Counted from the stretch's first letter, positions 17,353 to 26,355 are shown. The stretch is DNA of 64,000 nucleotides from Lewinella sp. IMCC34183 (GCF_003390915.1 NZ_QMEM01000006.1:124001-188000); one strand, 5' to 3'. The notes: generated from the sequence alone by a model not told the origin. A program made the numbers and translations.

Positions 17353-17847
17353 TTATTTCCGCTCCCACCGGCCGAAGCGGTAGGCGAGCTCATTCTTCCC
17401 GTGGGGGCGCCAGGCTTCACTCCATACCTCACGCCATTCACCGGCCGGGAGCTCGGGAAAGAAAGCGTCGCCGTCGGGGATCTCGGTCCCCACGATGGTA
17501 CGGTACACCGTGGTCGTCGTAGGCAGCGCCAGCCGGTACAGCTCCCCACCGCCCACGATGAAGGTTTCCTCCGCTTCGGTCACCGCCGGGTGAGCAAGCG
17601 CCTCGCGCAGGCTATGCACTACCACCGTGCCGGTAGCGGTAAAGAAGGGGTCGCGCGTCAGTACGATATTGGTTCGTTTCGGCAGGGGGCGGCCGATGCT
17701 CCGGAAGGTCTTGCGGCCCATGATGACGGGGTGGCCCAGCGTCATGCGCTTGAAATACTGAAGGTCGGCTGGCAGGTACCACGGAATATCTCCGTCCTTG
17801 CCGATGGTACCGAGGCGGTCGGTGGCTACGATGGCGGAAAGTTGCAT
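17353..17847 (-). CDS. folA: Dihydrofolate reductase
   Basis: A protein of 164 residues with the DHFR fold: LSAIVATDRLGTIGKDGDIP, the catalytic acidic residue in WYLPADLQYFKRMT, IMGRKTFRSIGRPLPKRTNI for NADPH binding, and FIVGGGELYRLAL. It reduces dihydrofolate to tetrahydrofolate with NADPH in the cytoplasm. No thyA lies next to it, unlike the commonest arrangement. The ATG at 17845-17847 is preceded by TACCTTGCC with a three-base gap, suggesting a very short or absent 5' leader; lpxH has an almost identical start context. Confidence 0.96.
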   Translation of the reverse strand: MQLSAIVATDRLGTIGKDGDIPWYLPADLQYFKRMTLGHPVIMGRKTFRSIGRPLPKRTNIVLTRDPFFTATGTVVVHSLREALAHPAVTEAEETFIVGGGELYRLALPTTTTVYRTIVGTEIPDGDAFFPELPAGEWREVWSEAWRPHGKNELAYRFGRWERK

Positions 17848-17850
17848 GGC

Positions 17851-17859
17851 GGCAAGGTA
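17851..17859 (-). promoter_or_regulatory. Candidate -7 element abutting folA (TACCTTGCC)
   Basis: On the minus strand the sequence TACCTTGCC is followed by GCC and then the folA ATG. The lpxH start has TATCTTGCC-GCC-ATG, eleven of twelve bases identical up to the start codon. Confidence 0.35.
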
Positions 17860-17868
17860 CGCCGCCGG

Positions 17869-18975
17869 TTAGCCCAGGCCCAAATCCAGGGTGCCAAGCT
17901 CCTCCCGGCGGCGGCGGAGCGCGGCGTCGATCTCTGCTTTTTTGGCGGCAATGTCGGCGGTAGTCTGGTAGACGCCGACCTCGGTCTGGTAGCGGATGTG
18001 GTTGCGCAGCCGCCCGGCCCGCTCGGTGATCGTTTCCTCGGCGGCCACCTCGTAGGCCTGCTCGTGCTCGGCCAGCAGGTGATCGTAGGGGCTGCGGGGC
18101 GCAATCAGCTTGGTAAAGATCGGGGCGGTCTCGATGGCGATGAAGAGGAGGGTCACGAAAAGTACGGCCAGCGCGATCGCGGGACTGCTGCGGCTCAGCC
18201 GGTCCAGCGCCTCGATCCGGGCGGCCAGGCCGCCGTAGCTGCTGCGGTCCAGGGCGGTAATCTCGCCGTCGATCGTTGACCGCAGTTCGGTGATCGCTTC
18301 CTGCCTGGCCGCCACCTCGGGCAGCAGGGAGGCTTCGGCCGCCGTGAGTTCGTCCTGGGCCTGCTGGGCCCGCTGCTGCTTGGCGCGGTAGATCGGGCCC
18401 ATATTGCGGATGCCGGAACCGCCACTGCCGTCGGCTTCGGCCAGGGCGGCCGCGGCGGCGGCATTGCGGGCCGCGGTACGGTCGGCCAGGTCCGCCCGCA
18501 GAACTTCGGCTTCCCGCTCCAGGACGGCCAAGTCGGCGGCGTAGCGGTCGCGGATACCGGCTTCCTGCTCCTTATAAACCTCCTGCTGCATGACGACCAG
18601 CTCGGCATCAATTTCCTTCCCGAAGATCTTCAGTTCCAGCGGCTTGGAAATGACCAGGGCCAGCAGCACGGCCATACCGACGCGCGGCAGCGCCATGAGC
18701 AGGTTGCCAAAGCCGCGGCGACTTTTCATGCTGGACACGATGTACCGGTCGAGGTTGAAGATCATCAGCCCCCACACCAGCCCCACGGCGGCGGCCGCGA
18801 AGTAATTGTCGAAAATGGTGTAGCAGGCGTAGGCCGCCGACAGGAAGGCGAGCAGTCCGGTAAAGAAAATGGTGCCCCCGATGCCGAGGTACTTACTTTC
18901 GTCGGTCGGGACCTGCTCGAGGAGCGTACGGTCGGCGCCCGAGCAGAAGAGAAAAAAGGATTTCAGCTGGTTCAT
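17869..18975 (-). CDS. DUF4407 membrane protein with long coiled coil
   Basis: A protein of 368 residues matching DUF4407: a short cytoplasmic start (SFFLFCSGADRTLLEQVP), four predicted helices (IFFTGLLAFLSAAYACYTIF; AAAAVGLVWGLMIFNLDR; VGMAVLLALVISKPLELKIF; and AIALAVLFVTLLFIAIETAP near residue 290), and a charged coiled-coil segment of ~130 residues between helices three and four. The family is widespread and uncharacterised. The ATG at 18973-18975 was picked because the conserved domain begins there; a -7-like TACTTTCGG lies 30 bases upstream. The next gene downstream is folA. Confidence 0.8.
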   Translation of the reverse strand: MNQLKSFFLFCSGADRTLLEQVPTDESKYLGIGGTIFFTGLLAFLSAAYACYTIFDNYFAAAAVGLVWGLMIFNLDRYIVSSMKSRRGFGNLLMALPRVGMAVLLALVISKPLELKIFGKEIDAELVVMQQEVYKEQEAGIRDRYAADLAVLEREAEVLRADLADRTAARNAAAAAALAEADGSGGSGIRNMGPIYRAKQQRAQQAQDELTAAEASLLPEVAARQEAITELRSTIDGEITALDRSSYGGLAARIEALDRLSRSSPAIALAVLFVTLLFIAIETAPIFTKLIAPRSPYDHLLAEHEQAYEVAAEETITERAGRLRNHIRYQTEVGVYQTTADIAAKKAEIDAALRRRREELGTLDLGLG

Positions 18976-19005
18976 GGTAGTATGTGCTAGGTGGAAACGG
19001 ATAGT

Positions 19006-19014
19006 CCGAAAGTA
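19006..19014 (-). promoter_or_regulatory. Candidate -7 element for the DUF4407 gene (TACTTTCGG)
   Basis: The minus strand reads TACTTTCGG, one mismatch from TAnnTTTG, 30 bases before the ATG. Confidence 0.3.
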
Positions 19015-19117
19015 GGCGCACCCCACCGGGTCCGGGATTCCGTTCGATGAACCAAGGACGAATTCCGACGGACCACACTGCACCGCACCCGCGCACCGCC
19101 GCCCCGCCCACGCTACG

Positions 19118-19126
19118 TATATTTGC
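19118..19126 (+). promoter_or_regulatory. -7 promoter element for priA (TATATTTGC)
   Basis: An exact TAnnTTTG match followed by C. Its position rules out the TTG at 19123 as the priA start, because that codon lies inside the promoter. Confidence 0.6.
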
Positions 19127-19149
19127 AACAAATAATTTCAACTTCGCCC

Positions 19150-21624
19150 TTGACCCGCAACAGCGATCGCACCCTCCACGAAAGCGGCACGGTATACGCC
19201 GACGTCGTCCTCCCACTCGCCCTGGCGCAGACCTACACCTACTCGGTGCCCGAGGAATTGGTGGGCGGCCTGCGGGAAGGGCAGCGCGTGGAGGTGCAGT
19301 TCAGCCGCAACAAGCACTACGCGGGCATCGTCCGCCACCTGCACGGCACGGCCCCGGGCTTCAAGACGCGGCCCATCCTGAGCGTCATCGACGTGGAGCC
19401 CCTCCTGACGGCGCGGCAGCTGCGGCTCTGGGACTGGATGGCCGACTACTATTGCTGCACCCTCGGCGAAGTGATGACGGCCGGCCTGCCCAGCCACCTC
19501 AAGATGGCCAGCGAGACCATTATCACCCTGGGGCCGCTCTTCAGCGACGACGTGACCGAGCTGAGCGGCGACGAGTACTTGGTCGTGGAAGCCCTGACCC
19601 TGCAGCCCGAACTGAGCCTCAAGGACATCCGCGACATCCTGCAGCGCAAGACCGTTTATCCCGTCATCCGCAGCCTGCTGGACCGCCACGTCATCCTGCC
19701 CAAGGAGCACTTCGTCGATCCCTACAAGCCTCTGGAGGTCAAGTGCGTACGCTTCGGCACCGCCTGCCGCACAGAAGCCGAGCAGGTGGCCGCCTTCGAT
19801 AAGGTGGCGCGCTCAGAGAAGCAGACGGCCGTGCTGCTCGAATATATCCAGTACAGCCGCACCCAGCCCTACGTGCGCCGGGCCGACCTGAGCAAGCGCA
19901 CGGGGGCCTCGGATGCCGTCATCAAGGCGATGGTGAAGAAGGAGATCTTCGAATTCTACGACCGCGAGATCAGCCGCATCGGGGGCGAGGAGATCGTGGC
20001 CGAACCAGGGGCTTTAAGCGCCCAGCAGACGGAGGCACTGGCGGCGGTGCGCGGGTGCCACGCCGACGGGAAGGCCGCCCTCCTGCACGGTGTCACCAGC
20101 AGCGGTAAAACGCGGGTGTACCTGGAGCTCATGCAGGAGGCCATCGCGGCGGGAGAGCAGGTGCTTTACCTGCTGCCGGAGATCGCCCTGACCGGACAGA
20201 TCATCAAGCGGCTGCAGCGGGTGCTGGGCGACCGGATCATGGTCTACCACAGCCGCCTGAACAATATGGAACGGGTAGAGATCTGGAAGGCGGTACTGAG
20301 CGGCAAGACCTCCGTGGTGGGACCGCGTTCGGCCCTCTTTTTGCCCTTCACGAACCTCGGACTGGTGGTCATCGACGAGGAGCACGACCCCAGCTTCAAG
20401 CAGCACGATCCCAACCCCCGCTACAACGGCCGCGACGTTGCCCTCTACCTCGCACGGCAGCACGGCGCCCGCGCCATCCTGGGCAGTGCCACCCCGAGCC
20501 TGGAAAGCTGGGAGAACGCCCGCACGGGCAAGTTCGGCCTCGTCACCCTGACCGAGCGCTTCGGCGGCATCGCCCCGCCGCGGGTGGAGGTGGCCAACAG
20601 CCGGGAGACGGACGAGAAGGGCAACCACCACCCCTTCTTCACCCCTACCCTGCTCAACGCCATACGCGCGACGCTCGAGCGCGGGGAGCAGGTCATCCTG
20701 TTCCAGAACCGGCGGGGCTTCGCGCCGGTCTACTTCTGCCCGACCTGCGAGTGGACGGTGGAGTGCGTCAACTGCGACGTCAGCCTCACCTACCACAAGT
20801 TTCAGCACCGCCTGCGGTGCCACTGCTGCGGCTACACTATGGCTCCGCCCGAACAGTGCCCCGCCTGCGGGGAGCCGCAACTGAAACTGAGCGGTACCGG
20901 CACCGAAAAGATCGAGGACGAACTGAAGATCTTCCTCCCTGAGGCCCGCGTGGCCCGTATGGACCTGGACACCACCCGCGGCAAGAATGCCCTCGGCAAG
21001 CTGATGGAGCAGTTCGAGGCGGGGCAGCTGGACATCCTCGTGGGAACGCAGATGGTGACCAAGGGACTGGACTTCGCCAAGGTGGGGCTCGTGGGCGTGA
21101 TCAGTGCCGACCAGCTGCTGCGCTTCCCGGACTTCCGCGCCGACGAGCGGGCCTTCCAGCTCATGCTGCAGGTGGCCGGGCGGGCGGGGCGCCGCGACCG
21201 GCAGGGGCAGGTGATCATCCAGGCCCACGAGGAGACCCACCCGGTACTGACCGACGTGCTGGCGGCCGACTACGATTCCTTCATCCGGCGGGAGGCGAAC
21301 AACCGGCAGCAGCTCCACTTCCCGCCCTACGGCAAGATGATCCGCCTGCAACTGCGGCATACCCGCCGGAACACCGCCGAGGAAGGGGCCAAACTGATGG
21401 GCAAGTGGCTGGCCCACCATCTCGGCGACCGGCTGGAGGGGCCTTTTGAGCCTACGGTGGCGCGGTTGCGAACGTACTACTTACAGGATATGGTCATCCG
21501 TCTGGGCAATTCCGCCGCGGAAGCGAAGCGGGCCAAGGACCTGATCCGCCAAGCCACCGCCAAGCTGGCCGCCAAAAAGGGGCTGAGCGGGGTCCGCGTG
21601 GTGGTCGACGTGGATCCGTACTAG
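19150..21624 (+). CDS. priA: Primosomal replication protein N' (PriA helicase)
   Basis: A protein of ~824 residues. The N-terminal 3'-DNA-binding domain (YADVVLPLALAQTYTYSVPE) is followed by a superfamily 2 helicase: Walker A LLHGVTSSGKTRVYLEL, VVIDEEHDPSFKQHDP, GSATPSLESW, the zinc-binding cysteines (CPTCEWTVECVNCD and CHCCGYTMAPPEQCPACG), and VAGRAGRRDRQGQV. PriA reloads the replicative helicase at collapsed forks. No ATG precedes the conserved region; I use the in-frame TTG at 19150-19152 because an earlier TTG lies within the -7 element. The stop shares a CTAG with the convergent head-GIN gene. Confidence 0.95.
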   Translation: MTRNSDRTLHESGTVYADVVLPLALAQTYTYSVPEELVGGLREGQRVEVQFSRNKHYAGIVRHLHGTAPGFKTRPILSVIDVEPLLTARQLRLWDWMADYYCCTLGEVMTAGLPSHLKMASETIITLGPLFSDDVTELSGDEYLVVEALTLQPELSLKDIRDILQRKTVYPVIRSLLDRHVILPKEHFVDPYKPLEVKCVRFGTACRTEAEQVAAFDKVARSEKQTAVLLEYIQYSRTQPYVRRADLSKRTGASDAVIKAMVKKEIFEFYDREISRIGGEEIVAEPGALSAQQTEALAAVRGCHADGKAALLHGVTSSGKTRVYLELMQEAIAAGEQVLYLLPEIALTGQIIKRLQRVLGDRIMVYHSRLNNMERVEIWKAVLSGKTSVVGPRSALFLPFTNLGLVVIDEEHDPSFKQHDPNPRYNGRDVALYLARQHGARAILGSATPSLESWENARTGKFGLVTLTERFGGIAPPRVEVANSRETDEKGNHHPFFTPTLLNAIRATLERGEQVILFQNRRGFAPVYFCPTCEWTVECVNCDVSLTYHKFQHRLRCHCCGYTMAPPEQCPACGEPQLKLSGTGTEKIEDELKIFLPEARVARMDLDTTRGKNALGKLMEQFEAGQLDILVGTQMVTKGLDFAKVGLVGVISADQLLRFPDFRADERAFQLMLQVAGRAGRRDRQGQVIIQAHEETHPVLTDVLAADYDSFIRREANNRQQLHFPPYGKMIRLQLRHTRRNTAEEGAKLMGKWLAHHLGDRLEGPFEPTVARLRTYYLQDMVIRLGNSAAEAKRAKDLIRQATAKLAAKKGLSGVRVVVDVDPY

Positions 21625-22367
21625 TTCCGACTGCGGACGCTGCCGCTGCTGCTCGTGTCGCTGTGTACGTCGTTCGGGCTGCCGTAGTAGGTCACGCTGC
21701 CGCTGCTGCTGGCCTTGGCGCGCAGGGACTTCGACAAATTCAGGACGACGTCGGCGCTGCTGCTGACGTCGGCGCGGCCATCGCGCGACTCCAGCTTGCC
21801 CGCGTCGATACGGCCGGAACTGCTGGCGTCGGCTTCGATGCGGTCGGCGCGGCCGGACAGCCGTAGGGTAGCCGAGCTGCTGGCTCCGGTGGTCACCTCA
21901 TCGCCGATGAACGTGAGCTCGGCCAGGGCGGAACTGCTGACGTGCACCTCAAGATCATCGCCGTGAAAATCGGACGTACCGTACACGGTAGAGCTGCTGG
22001 AGGCTTTGAGGTACTCCAGTTTGGGCAGGGTGACGTAGACGTTGATGGGCTCGGTGGACCTGAAGTTGGCCTTATCGGTGTAGCCGATTTCCAGTTGACG
22101 GCCGTTGACTACGGTTTTGACGAATTCCTGCAGGTTGCTTTCCGCCTCCACGCGTACGCTGAAGGGTCCCTCGGCCAGCTCCACCTTCATGGAGCAACAG
22201 GCCTTGACGCCGGTGAAGCCGTCGATGTCGCGCCTTTCGGTCTGTACGTCGCCGTTACCCTTTACGCGGTCGCCGGAGCCGAACCAGCCGCCGCCGTTGT
22301 TGACTTCCACCTGCGCACTGAGGCCCACGGTGATGAAGAGGAATAGCAGGGTGTTGATGATTCTCAT
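21621..22367 (-). CDS. Secreted head-GIN domain (DUF2807) protein
   Basis: A protein of 248 residues with a signal peptide (INTLLFLFITVGLSAQ) and then a DUF2807 head-GIN domain: VKGNGDVQTERRDIDGFTGV and VKACCSMKVELAEGPFSVRV, followed by about seven beta-helix rungs marked by SSS (ASSSSTVYGT, VSSSALAELTF, ASSSATLRLSG, ASSSGRIDAGK, SSSGSVTYYG). These proteins are exported to the envelope of Bacteroidota and are thought to be adhesin-like; no activity is known. Most family members have a glycine-isoleucine-asparagine trio at the head, which is less clear here. Confidence 0.85.
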   Translation of the reverse strand: MRIINTLLFLFITVGLSAQVEVNNGGGWFGSGDRVKGNGDVQTERRDIDGFTGVKACCSMKVELAEGPFSVRVEAESNLQEFVKTVVNGRQLEIGYTDKANFRSTEPINVYVTLPKLEYLKASSSSTVYGTSDFHGDDLEVHVSSSALAELTFIGDEVTTGASSSATLRLSGRADRIEADASSSGRIDAGKLESRDGRADVSSSADVVLNLSKSLRAKASSSGSVTYYGSPNDVHSDTSSSGSVRSRN

Positions 22368-22464
22368 AGCCTTAAGTTAGGGGGTTTATTGCAGGGACGA
22401 TCTCCCGTCTGGCAGGTTGCAGGTAGGCAACATCTTTTTTTTGCCGGGGGGCGTTTACGCTGCC

Positions 22465-23694
22465 ATGTCTAGACTGATATTCCTGCTGCTGATCATGCTG
22501 TTTCTGGATGCCTACGCCTTCCTGGCGTGGCGCGCGTGGCTGAATAAGTATGGGGCCACGACCCGCCGGTGGGGCTACGGGGTCTACTGGGCACTCTCGG
22601 CCCTCTGCTATGTGTTCCTCCTGCTCAACGTGGTGGAAGCGACCGAAGACTGGCCGAAGGGCCTGCTCGTATACGGGCGGGCGATGATCTTCATCGTATA
22701 CTTCAGCAAGGTGCCGGTGGTGCTTTTCCTGCTGTTCGACGAGCTCCGGCGCGCGTTCAACTGGGTGGCCAACAAGATCAGTCCGGTGACCGAGCGCGAT
22801 ACCGGTCGTTCCCGTTTTCTGAGCAAGGCGGCCCTGGTCGCGGGGGGCGTGCCGCTCGTAACGCTCACCTACGGTATGGTCCGCAATGCCTACCGGTACC
22901 GGCGTTTCGCGGTGGACGTGCCGGTGCGGGACCTACCCGCGGGACTGGAGGGAGTAAAGATTGTACAGATCAGTGATATACACTCGGGCAGCTGGACCCG
23001 CACTACCCCGCTGTACGACGCCATCGAAATGGTGAACCGCGAGGAGGCCGATATCGTGGTCTTCACCGGCGACCTGGTAAATAACCGCTCCGAGGAGATG
23101 CTGCCCTATATCGACATCTTCAAGCAGCTGCGGGGGAAGCACGGGGTATACAGCACCCTGGGCAACCACGACTACGGCGACTACGTACAGTGGCCCGACG
23201 AGGCGGCCAAGCAGGCCAACATGGAGCAGCTGTACGACATTCACGCCCGCCTGGGCTGGGACCTGCTGCGCGACGAGCACCGCATACTCGACATCAACGG
23301 CCACCGGCTGGCCCTCATCGGGATCGAAAACTGGTCGGCCGTCCTTCGCTTCCCGAAGTACGGCGATCTGGGCAAGGCCACCGCGGGACTCCCCGGTGAC
23401 TGCGACTGCCGCGTCCTGCTCAGCCACGACCCCACCAGCTGGGACGCCCTGGTCCGTCCGGAGCACCCCGACATCGACCTGACCCTCAGCGGCCACACCC
23501 ACGGATTTCAGTTCGGCATCGAGATCCCCGGATTTAAATGGTCACCCTCCCAGTACGTTTACGAGCAGTGGGCCGGCCTATACCGCCACGGCACGCAGAA
23601 CCTGTACGTGAACCGGGGCCTGGGCTTTCTCGGCTACCCAGGCCGGGTGGGCATCTTACCGGAGGTCACGGTACTTACGCTTCGCCGCGCCTAG
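22465..23694 (+). CDS. Membrane-anchored metallophosphoesterase (YkuE type)
   Basis: A protein of 409 residues. Four N-terminal hydrophobic segments span ~1-150 (FLLLIMLFLDAYAFLAW; WALSALCYVFLLLNVV; AMIFIVYFSKVPVVLFLLF; AALVAGGVPLVTLTYGM). A calcineurin-like phosphoesterase domain follows with all metal motifs: VQISDIHSGSW, VVFTGDLVNNRSEEM, STLGNHDYGDYV, RVLLSHDPTSWD and LTLSGHTHGFQFG. The substrate is unknown; relatives act on lipid-linked or nucleotide phosphates. The ATG at 22465 begins the first membrane helix. Convergent with the aldo/keto reductase; both stop codons lie in one hairpin (23690-23729). Confidence 0.9.
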   Translation: MSRLIFLLLIMLFLDAYAFLAWRAWLNKYGATTRRWGYGVYWALSALCYVFLLLNVVEATEDWPKGLLVYGRAMIFIVYFSKVPVVLFLLFDELRRAFNWVANKISPVTERDTGRSRFLSKAALVAGGVPLVTLTYGMVRNAYRYRRFAVDVPVRDLPAGLEGVKIVQISDIHSGSWTRTTPLYDAIEMVNREEADIVVFTGDLVNNRSEEMLPYIDIFKQLRGKHGVYSTLGNHDYGDYVQWPDEAAKQANMEQLYDIHARLGWDLLRDEHRILDINGHRLALIGIENWSAVLRFPKYGDLGKATAGLPGDCDCRVLLSHDPTSWDALVRPEHPDIDLTLSGHTHGFQFGIEIPGFKWSPSQYVYEQWAGLYRHGTQNLYVNRGLGFLGYPGRVGILPEVTVLTLRRA

Positions 23695-23729
23695 CGGCTC
23701 GCTCCGCTACCGGCCAGCGAGGGGCTAGG
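23690..23729. terminator. Bidirectional hairpin containing both stop codons
   Basis: The arms CCTAGCGGCTCGCT and AGCGAGGGGCTAGG pair at 12 of 14 positions around a 12-base loop. The TAG stops of both convergent genes lie inside the arms, so the structure could terminate transcription from both sides. Confidence 0.5.
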
Positions 23730-24636
23730 CTACCTGATGTCCCCGCCCGGCTTCCAGGATCTCAAACCACTCCTGCCGTTCGAGATCGATGTCCAGCGCC
23801 TTCAGGGATCGGGTGATGCGGTCTTTCTTCGTGGTACCGATCACCGGCAAGGGACGCATGGGGTGTTTGCGGCACCAGGCGAGTAACACCACGTCCTCTT
23901 CGACGCCGTATTTCCTGCCGATCTCGCTCACCTTGTCGCGCAATCGCAGCAGTTTCGTGCCTTCTCCCTTGAAGTAGTCGGCGCCGCCCAGGGGGCTCCA
24001 CACCATGGGTCGGAGGCTGCGGCCCTGGCACTGGTCGTAGGTGCCGTCGAACAGGGGATCGGGGTGTAACGGATGGCACTCTACCTGATTGGTCACCAGC
24101 TCCGTTTTAGCCGCCAGCAGATCAAACTGGCTGGGCGTAAAGTTGCTTACCCCGAAGTGAAGCACCTTGCCAGACTGCCGCAGCTCGTCAAAGGCAGCAG
24201 CTACTTCCTCCGGATCCATGAGGGGATCGGGGCGGTGAATGAGCAGCAGGTCGAGGTAATCCGTCCCGAGCATCGACAGGCTTCGCTCGGCGGAAAAAAT
24301 GATGTGGTCCCGCGTGCTGTTGTAGTGGGCGACCCGGTTTTCGGGGCGGTTACCGGTCAGCACTTGAATGCCGCACTTCGTGACCAGCTGGATCTGCCCG
24401 CGCACGCTGCTGCTGTGCTGCTTCAGGGCCTTGCCGAAAGCTTCCTCGGTGGTGTAGCTGCCGTAAATATCGGCGTGGTCGAAGGTGGTGATCCCGAGGT
24501 CCAGGCAGTGACCGATGAGATCGGCCGTGGTAACGGTATCGTAGTCGGCTCCCCATTCTCCCCAGGTCATGGTGCCGGCGACGATTTCAGATAACTGGGG
24601 CCCGTTGGGACTTAAAGTGCGTTGCGCTGCGTTCAT
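23725..24636 (-). CDS. Aldo/keto reductase (YdhF-like)
   Basis: A protein of 303 residues with the AKR barrel and catalytic tetrad: GITTFDHADIYGSYTTEEAF (Asp and Tyr), IQLVTKCGIQ (Lys) and LDLLLIHRPDPLMDPEEVA (His). Further family landmarks are GVSNFTPSQFDLL, NQVECHPLHPDPLFDG and LPVIGTTKKDRITRSL, the last for NADPH binding. It most resembles the YdhF subgroup, whose physiological substrate is unknown; expected chemistry is NADPH-dependent reduction of an aldehyde or ketone. Divergent from the small TMEM220-like gene with a 27-base gap. Confidence 0.92.
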   Translation of the reverse strand: MNAAQRTLSPNGPQLSEIVAGTMTWGEWGADYDTVTTADLIGHCLDLGITTFDHADIYGSYTTEEAFGKALKQHSSSVRGQIQLVTKCGIQVLTGNRPENRVAHYNSTRDHIIFSAERSLSMLGTDYLDLLLIHRPDPLMDPEEVAAAFDELRQSGKVLHFGVSNFTPSQFDLLAAKTELVTNQVECHPLHPDPLFDGTYDQCQGRSLRPMVWSPLGGADYFKGEGTKLLRLRDKVSEIGRKYGVEEDVVLLAWCRKHPMRPLPVIGTTKKDRITRSLKALDIDLERQEWFEILEAGRGHQVA

Positions 24637-24663
24637 GGTGTAATTTTACGGTAACCTAGCGAC

Positions 24664-25041
24664 ATGAAATACCTGCACCTGCTCGTAGCCCTGCTATTCA
24701 TCCTGTTTGCGTACTGGCAGCTCAACGATCCCGACTGGCCCATCTGGGTCCTGATGTACGGCTCGGTAGCCATCATCGCCGCCTGGTGGGCCCTGGATCG
24801 CCCCCCGCGGTGGCTCATTTACGCGGCGCTCGTGGCGTCGGTCCTGTGGATGGGCAGCCTGGTTCCCGACCTTATCACCTGGATCAACGAAGGAATGCCG
24901 ACGATCGCCGGCCAGATGACGGCCGCCTCCCCGCACATCGAACTGACCCGCGAATTCTTCGGTCTGCTGATCTGTAGCCTCACGCTAGCAAGCTACGCCT
25001 TCTCGATCAACCGCGTGGACGCTCAGATATTGGCAAAATAG
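24664..25041 (+). CDS. TMEM220-family small membrane protein
   Basis: A protein of 125 residues with four hydrophobic helices and the family opening LLVALLFILFAYWQLNDPDW, followed by WPIWVLMYGSVAIIAAWWAL and the conserved EFFGLLICSLTLASYAF. The transmembrane family 220 has no assigned function. Its end overlaps the 3' end of the convergent LytTR gene by 19 bases. Confidence 0.8.
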   Translation: MKYLHLLVALLFILFAYWQLNDPDWPIWVLMYGSVAIIAAWWALDRPPRWLIYAALVASVLWMGSLVPDLITWINEGMPTIAGQMTAASPHIELTREFFGLLICSLTLASYAFSINRVDAQILAK

Positions 25042-25769
25042 GGGGGACTCACGGGTACCGTAGTCTCCATACCGTACAACCGCAGGCGCAGGCCCTGTGC
25101 GTCGGCCGTCGCCGCTACGATGTATTGGAGATTGACGAGGTAGTCGGGATGACAGCGCCGGAGCCCCTGCCCCGCGTAGCGGGTAACCACGCCGGCCAGG
25201 TCGAGCGGCACCCTTTCGGCGCGGCCGTCGCTGAAGTGCACCGCGCTCTTGCCCGGATCGATCCGAACGGCGTAGGCAACGTAGCCCGCCGGCGCTTCCG
25301 TTCCGGCCAGACTGGACAGCTGTACGCGGCCGGCCACTTTCTGGTATTCACCTTCCGCCCGCAGCTGCAAGGCGACCCCGCTCACCACGATCGGCAGCAA
25401 CCCGACCAGCACCGTGGGTACGGTAATGTAGAGCAGGACCCGCAGATTCATCAGCGACCAGTCGCGGGTAGCGTTGAACAGCAAAAAGCAGGCCACCGAC
25501 ACCAAAAACAGCAACACAGCCTGGTCGAGCGTCCAGCGCAGCAGGGTCCAGCGGGGACCGCGACGGCGCACGCCCAAGGCTTCGCTTACGTAATGGTACA
25601 CGAGGGCTACGGCGAAAGTCGCGACTCCGTAGGCCAGGGCCAGCAGGGGCGAAAAGAGGAAAAGCAGGGCGACAAAGACGAAAAGGGCGGTGCGCCCGTG
25701 GCCAATCACCACCCCGCGACCGAAGGGGCGCTCGGGAAACGGACGCGCGAAGGGGTTACGGCTCAGCAT
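25023..25769 (-). CDS. Membrane-anchored LytTR transcriptional regulator
   Basis: A protein of 248 residues. The N-terminal half holds about four transmembrane helices (TALFVFVALLFLFSPLLALA; GVATFAVALVYHYVSEAL; LDQAVLLFLVSVACFLLFNA; LLYITVPTVLVGLLPIVVSG). The C-terminal ~95 residues form a LytTR DNA-binding domain (VHFSDGRAERVPLDLAGVVT; GLRRCHPDYLVNLQYIVA). This one-component layout is typical of Bacteroidota. The ATG at 25767-25769 overlaps the upstream gene by seven bases, so the two are probably co-translated. The signal sensed and the DNA target are unknown. Confidence 0.8.
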   Translation of the reverse strand: MLSRNPFARPFPERPFGRGVVIGHGRTALFVFVALLFLFSPLLALAYGVATFAVALVYHYVSEALGVRRRGPRWTLLRWTLDQAVLLFLVSVACFLLFNATRDWSLMNLRVLLYITVPTVLVGLLPIVVSGVALQLRAEGEYQKVAGRVQLSSLAGTEAPAGYVAYAVRIDPGKSAVHFSDGRAERVPLDLAGVVTRYAGQGLRRCHPDYLVNLQYIVAATADAQGLRLRLYGMETTVPVSPPYFANI

Positions 25770-26353
25770 TCGGTGGCGGAACTGAACAGCTCGAGTACGT
25801 CCCTCCCCCGACGGTACAGCTGCTCCACCTCGTCCGGCGGCAGCAGGAAGCCTTTCTTGTACAGCAGCAGGTAGTAGCCGATGCCCTCTACGGACCATCC
25901 CTTGTTTAGGGTAAAGTAGTTGAGCACCTCGTCGGAAAAGTGATGGCGGATGTAGTCTTCGTCCTCCCCCGTCAGGCGGTACTGCTTGCTGAATTTGGGG
26001 AAGCGGGTAAAGTCAATATCCGTGTAGCCAAACAACTCCCCCAGCTTGTGCAGTAGCGTTTCGGGCTGGAGGCACAGCTCGGGCAGCACCAGCCGCTGGC
26101 TGTGCACAAAGCAGACCGACTGGTGGACGGTCTGCTTGCTGCCCCGCTCGTAATAGCTGTAGTCGAAGAGGTAGAGGTCAGCGTCGCTGAGCCCCTCCTG
26201 CCGGCGCAGCACGTTGGAAATGGCGGGCCGGGCACCCCGCGTGGCGAGGCGAAAGTCGCCCAGAAAGCGTTCGAGGCCGTGGTCGTCGGCCGGAGAGAAG
26301 GAGAATCCAAGCCGGTCGGCCAGCTGTCGCAGGCGCTCTTCGCGGTAGTACAT
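25763..26353 (-). CDS. Conserved hypothetical protein co-transcribed with the LytTR regulator
   Basis: A protein of 196 residues that I cannot assign to a family. It is soluble and mixed alpha/beta, with AISNVLRRQEGLSDADLYLF, LFDYSYYERGSKQTVHQSVC, an FPKFSKQYRLTGEDEDYIRH segment and KGWSVEGIGYYLLLYKKGFL. The pattern (an FDY core flanked by antiparallel strands and a membrane-free C-terminus) recurs in Bacteroidota hypotheticals that report on protein state, but nothing functional can be claimed. The ATG at 26351-26353 lies two bases from an exact TAnnTTTG motif, implying a leaderless mRNA. It is coupled to the LytTR gene by a seven-base overlap. Confidence 0.7.
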   Translation of the reverse strand: MYYREERLRQLADRLGFSFSPADDHGLERFLGDFRLATRGARPAISNVLRRQEGLSDADLYLFDYSYYERGSKQTVHQSVCFVHSQRLVLPELCLQPETLLHKLGELFGYTDIDFTRFPKFSKQYRLTGEDEDYIRHHFSDEVLNYFTLNKGWSVEGIGYYLLLYKKGFLLPPDEVEQLYRRGRDVLELFSSATEC

Positions 26354-26355
26354 GG

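Noticed and set aside
20014-21420. A 468-codon open frame opposite priA
   Set aside because: Shadow of priA, whose helicase and zinc motifs are intact; no domain visible.
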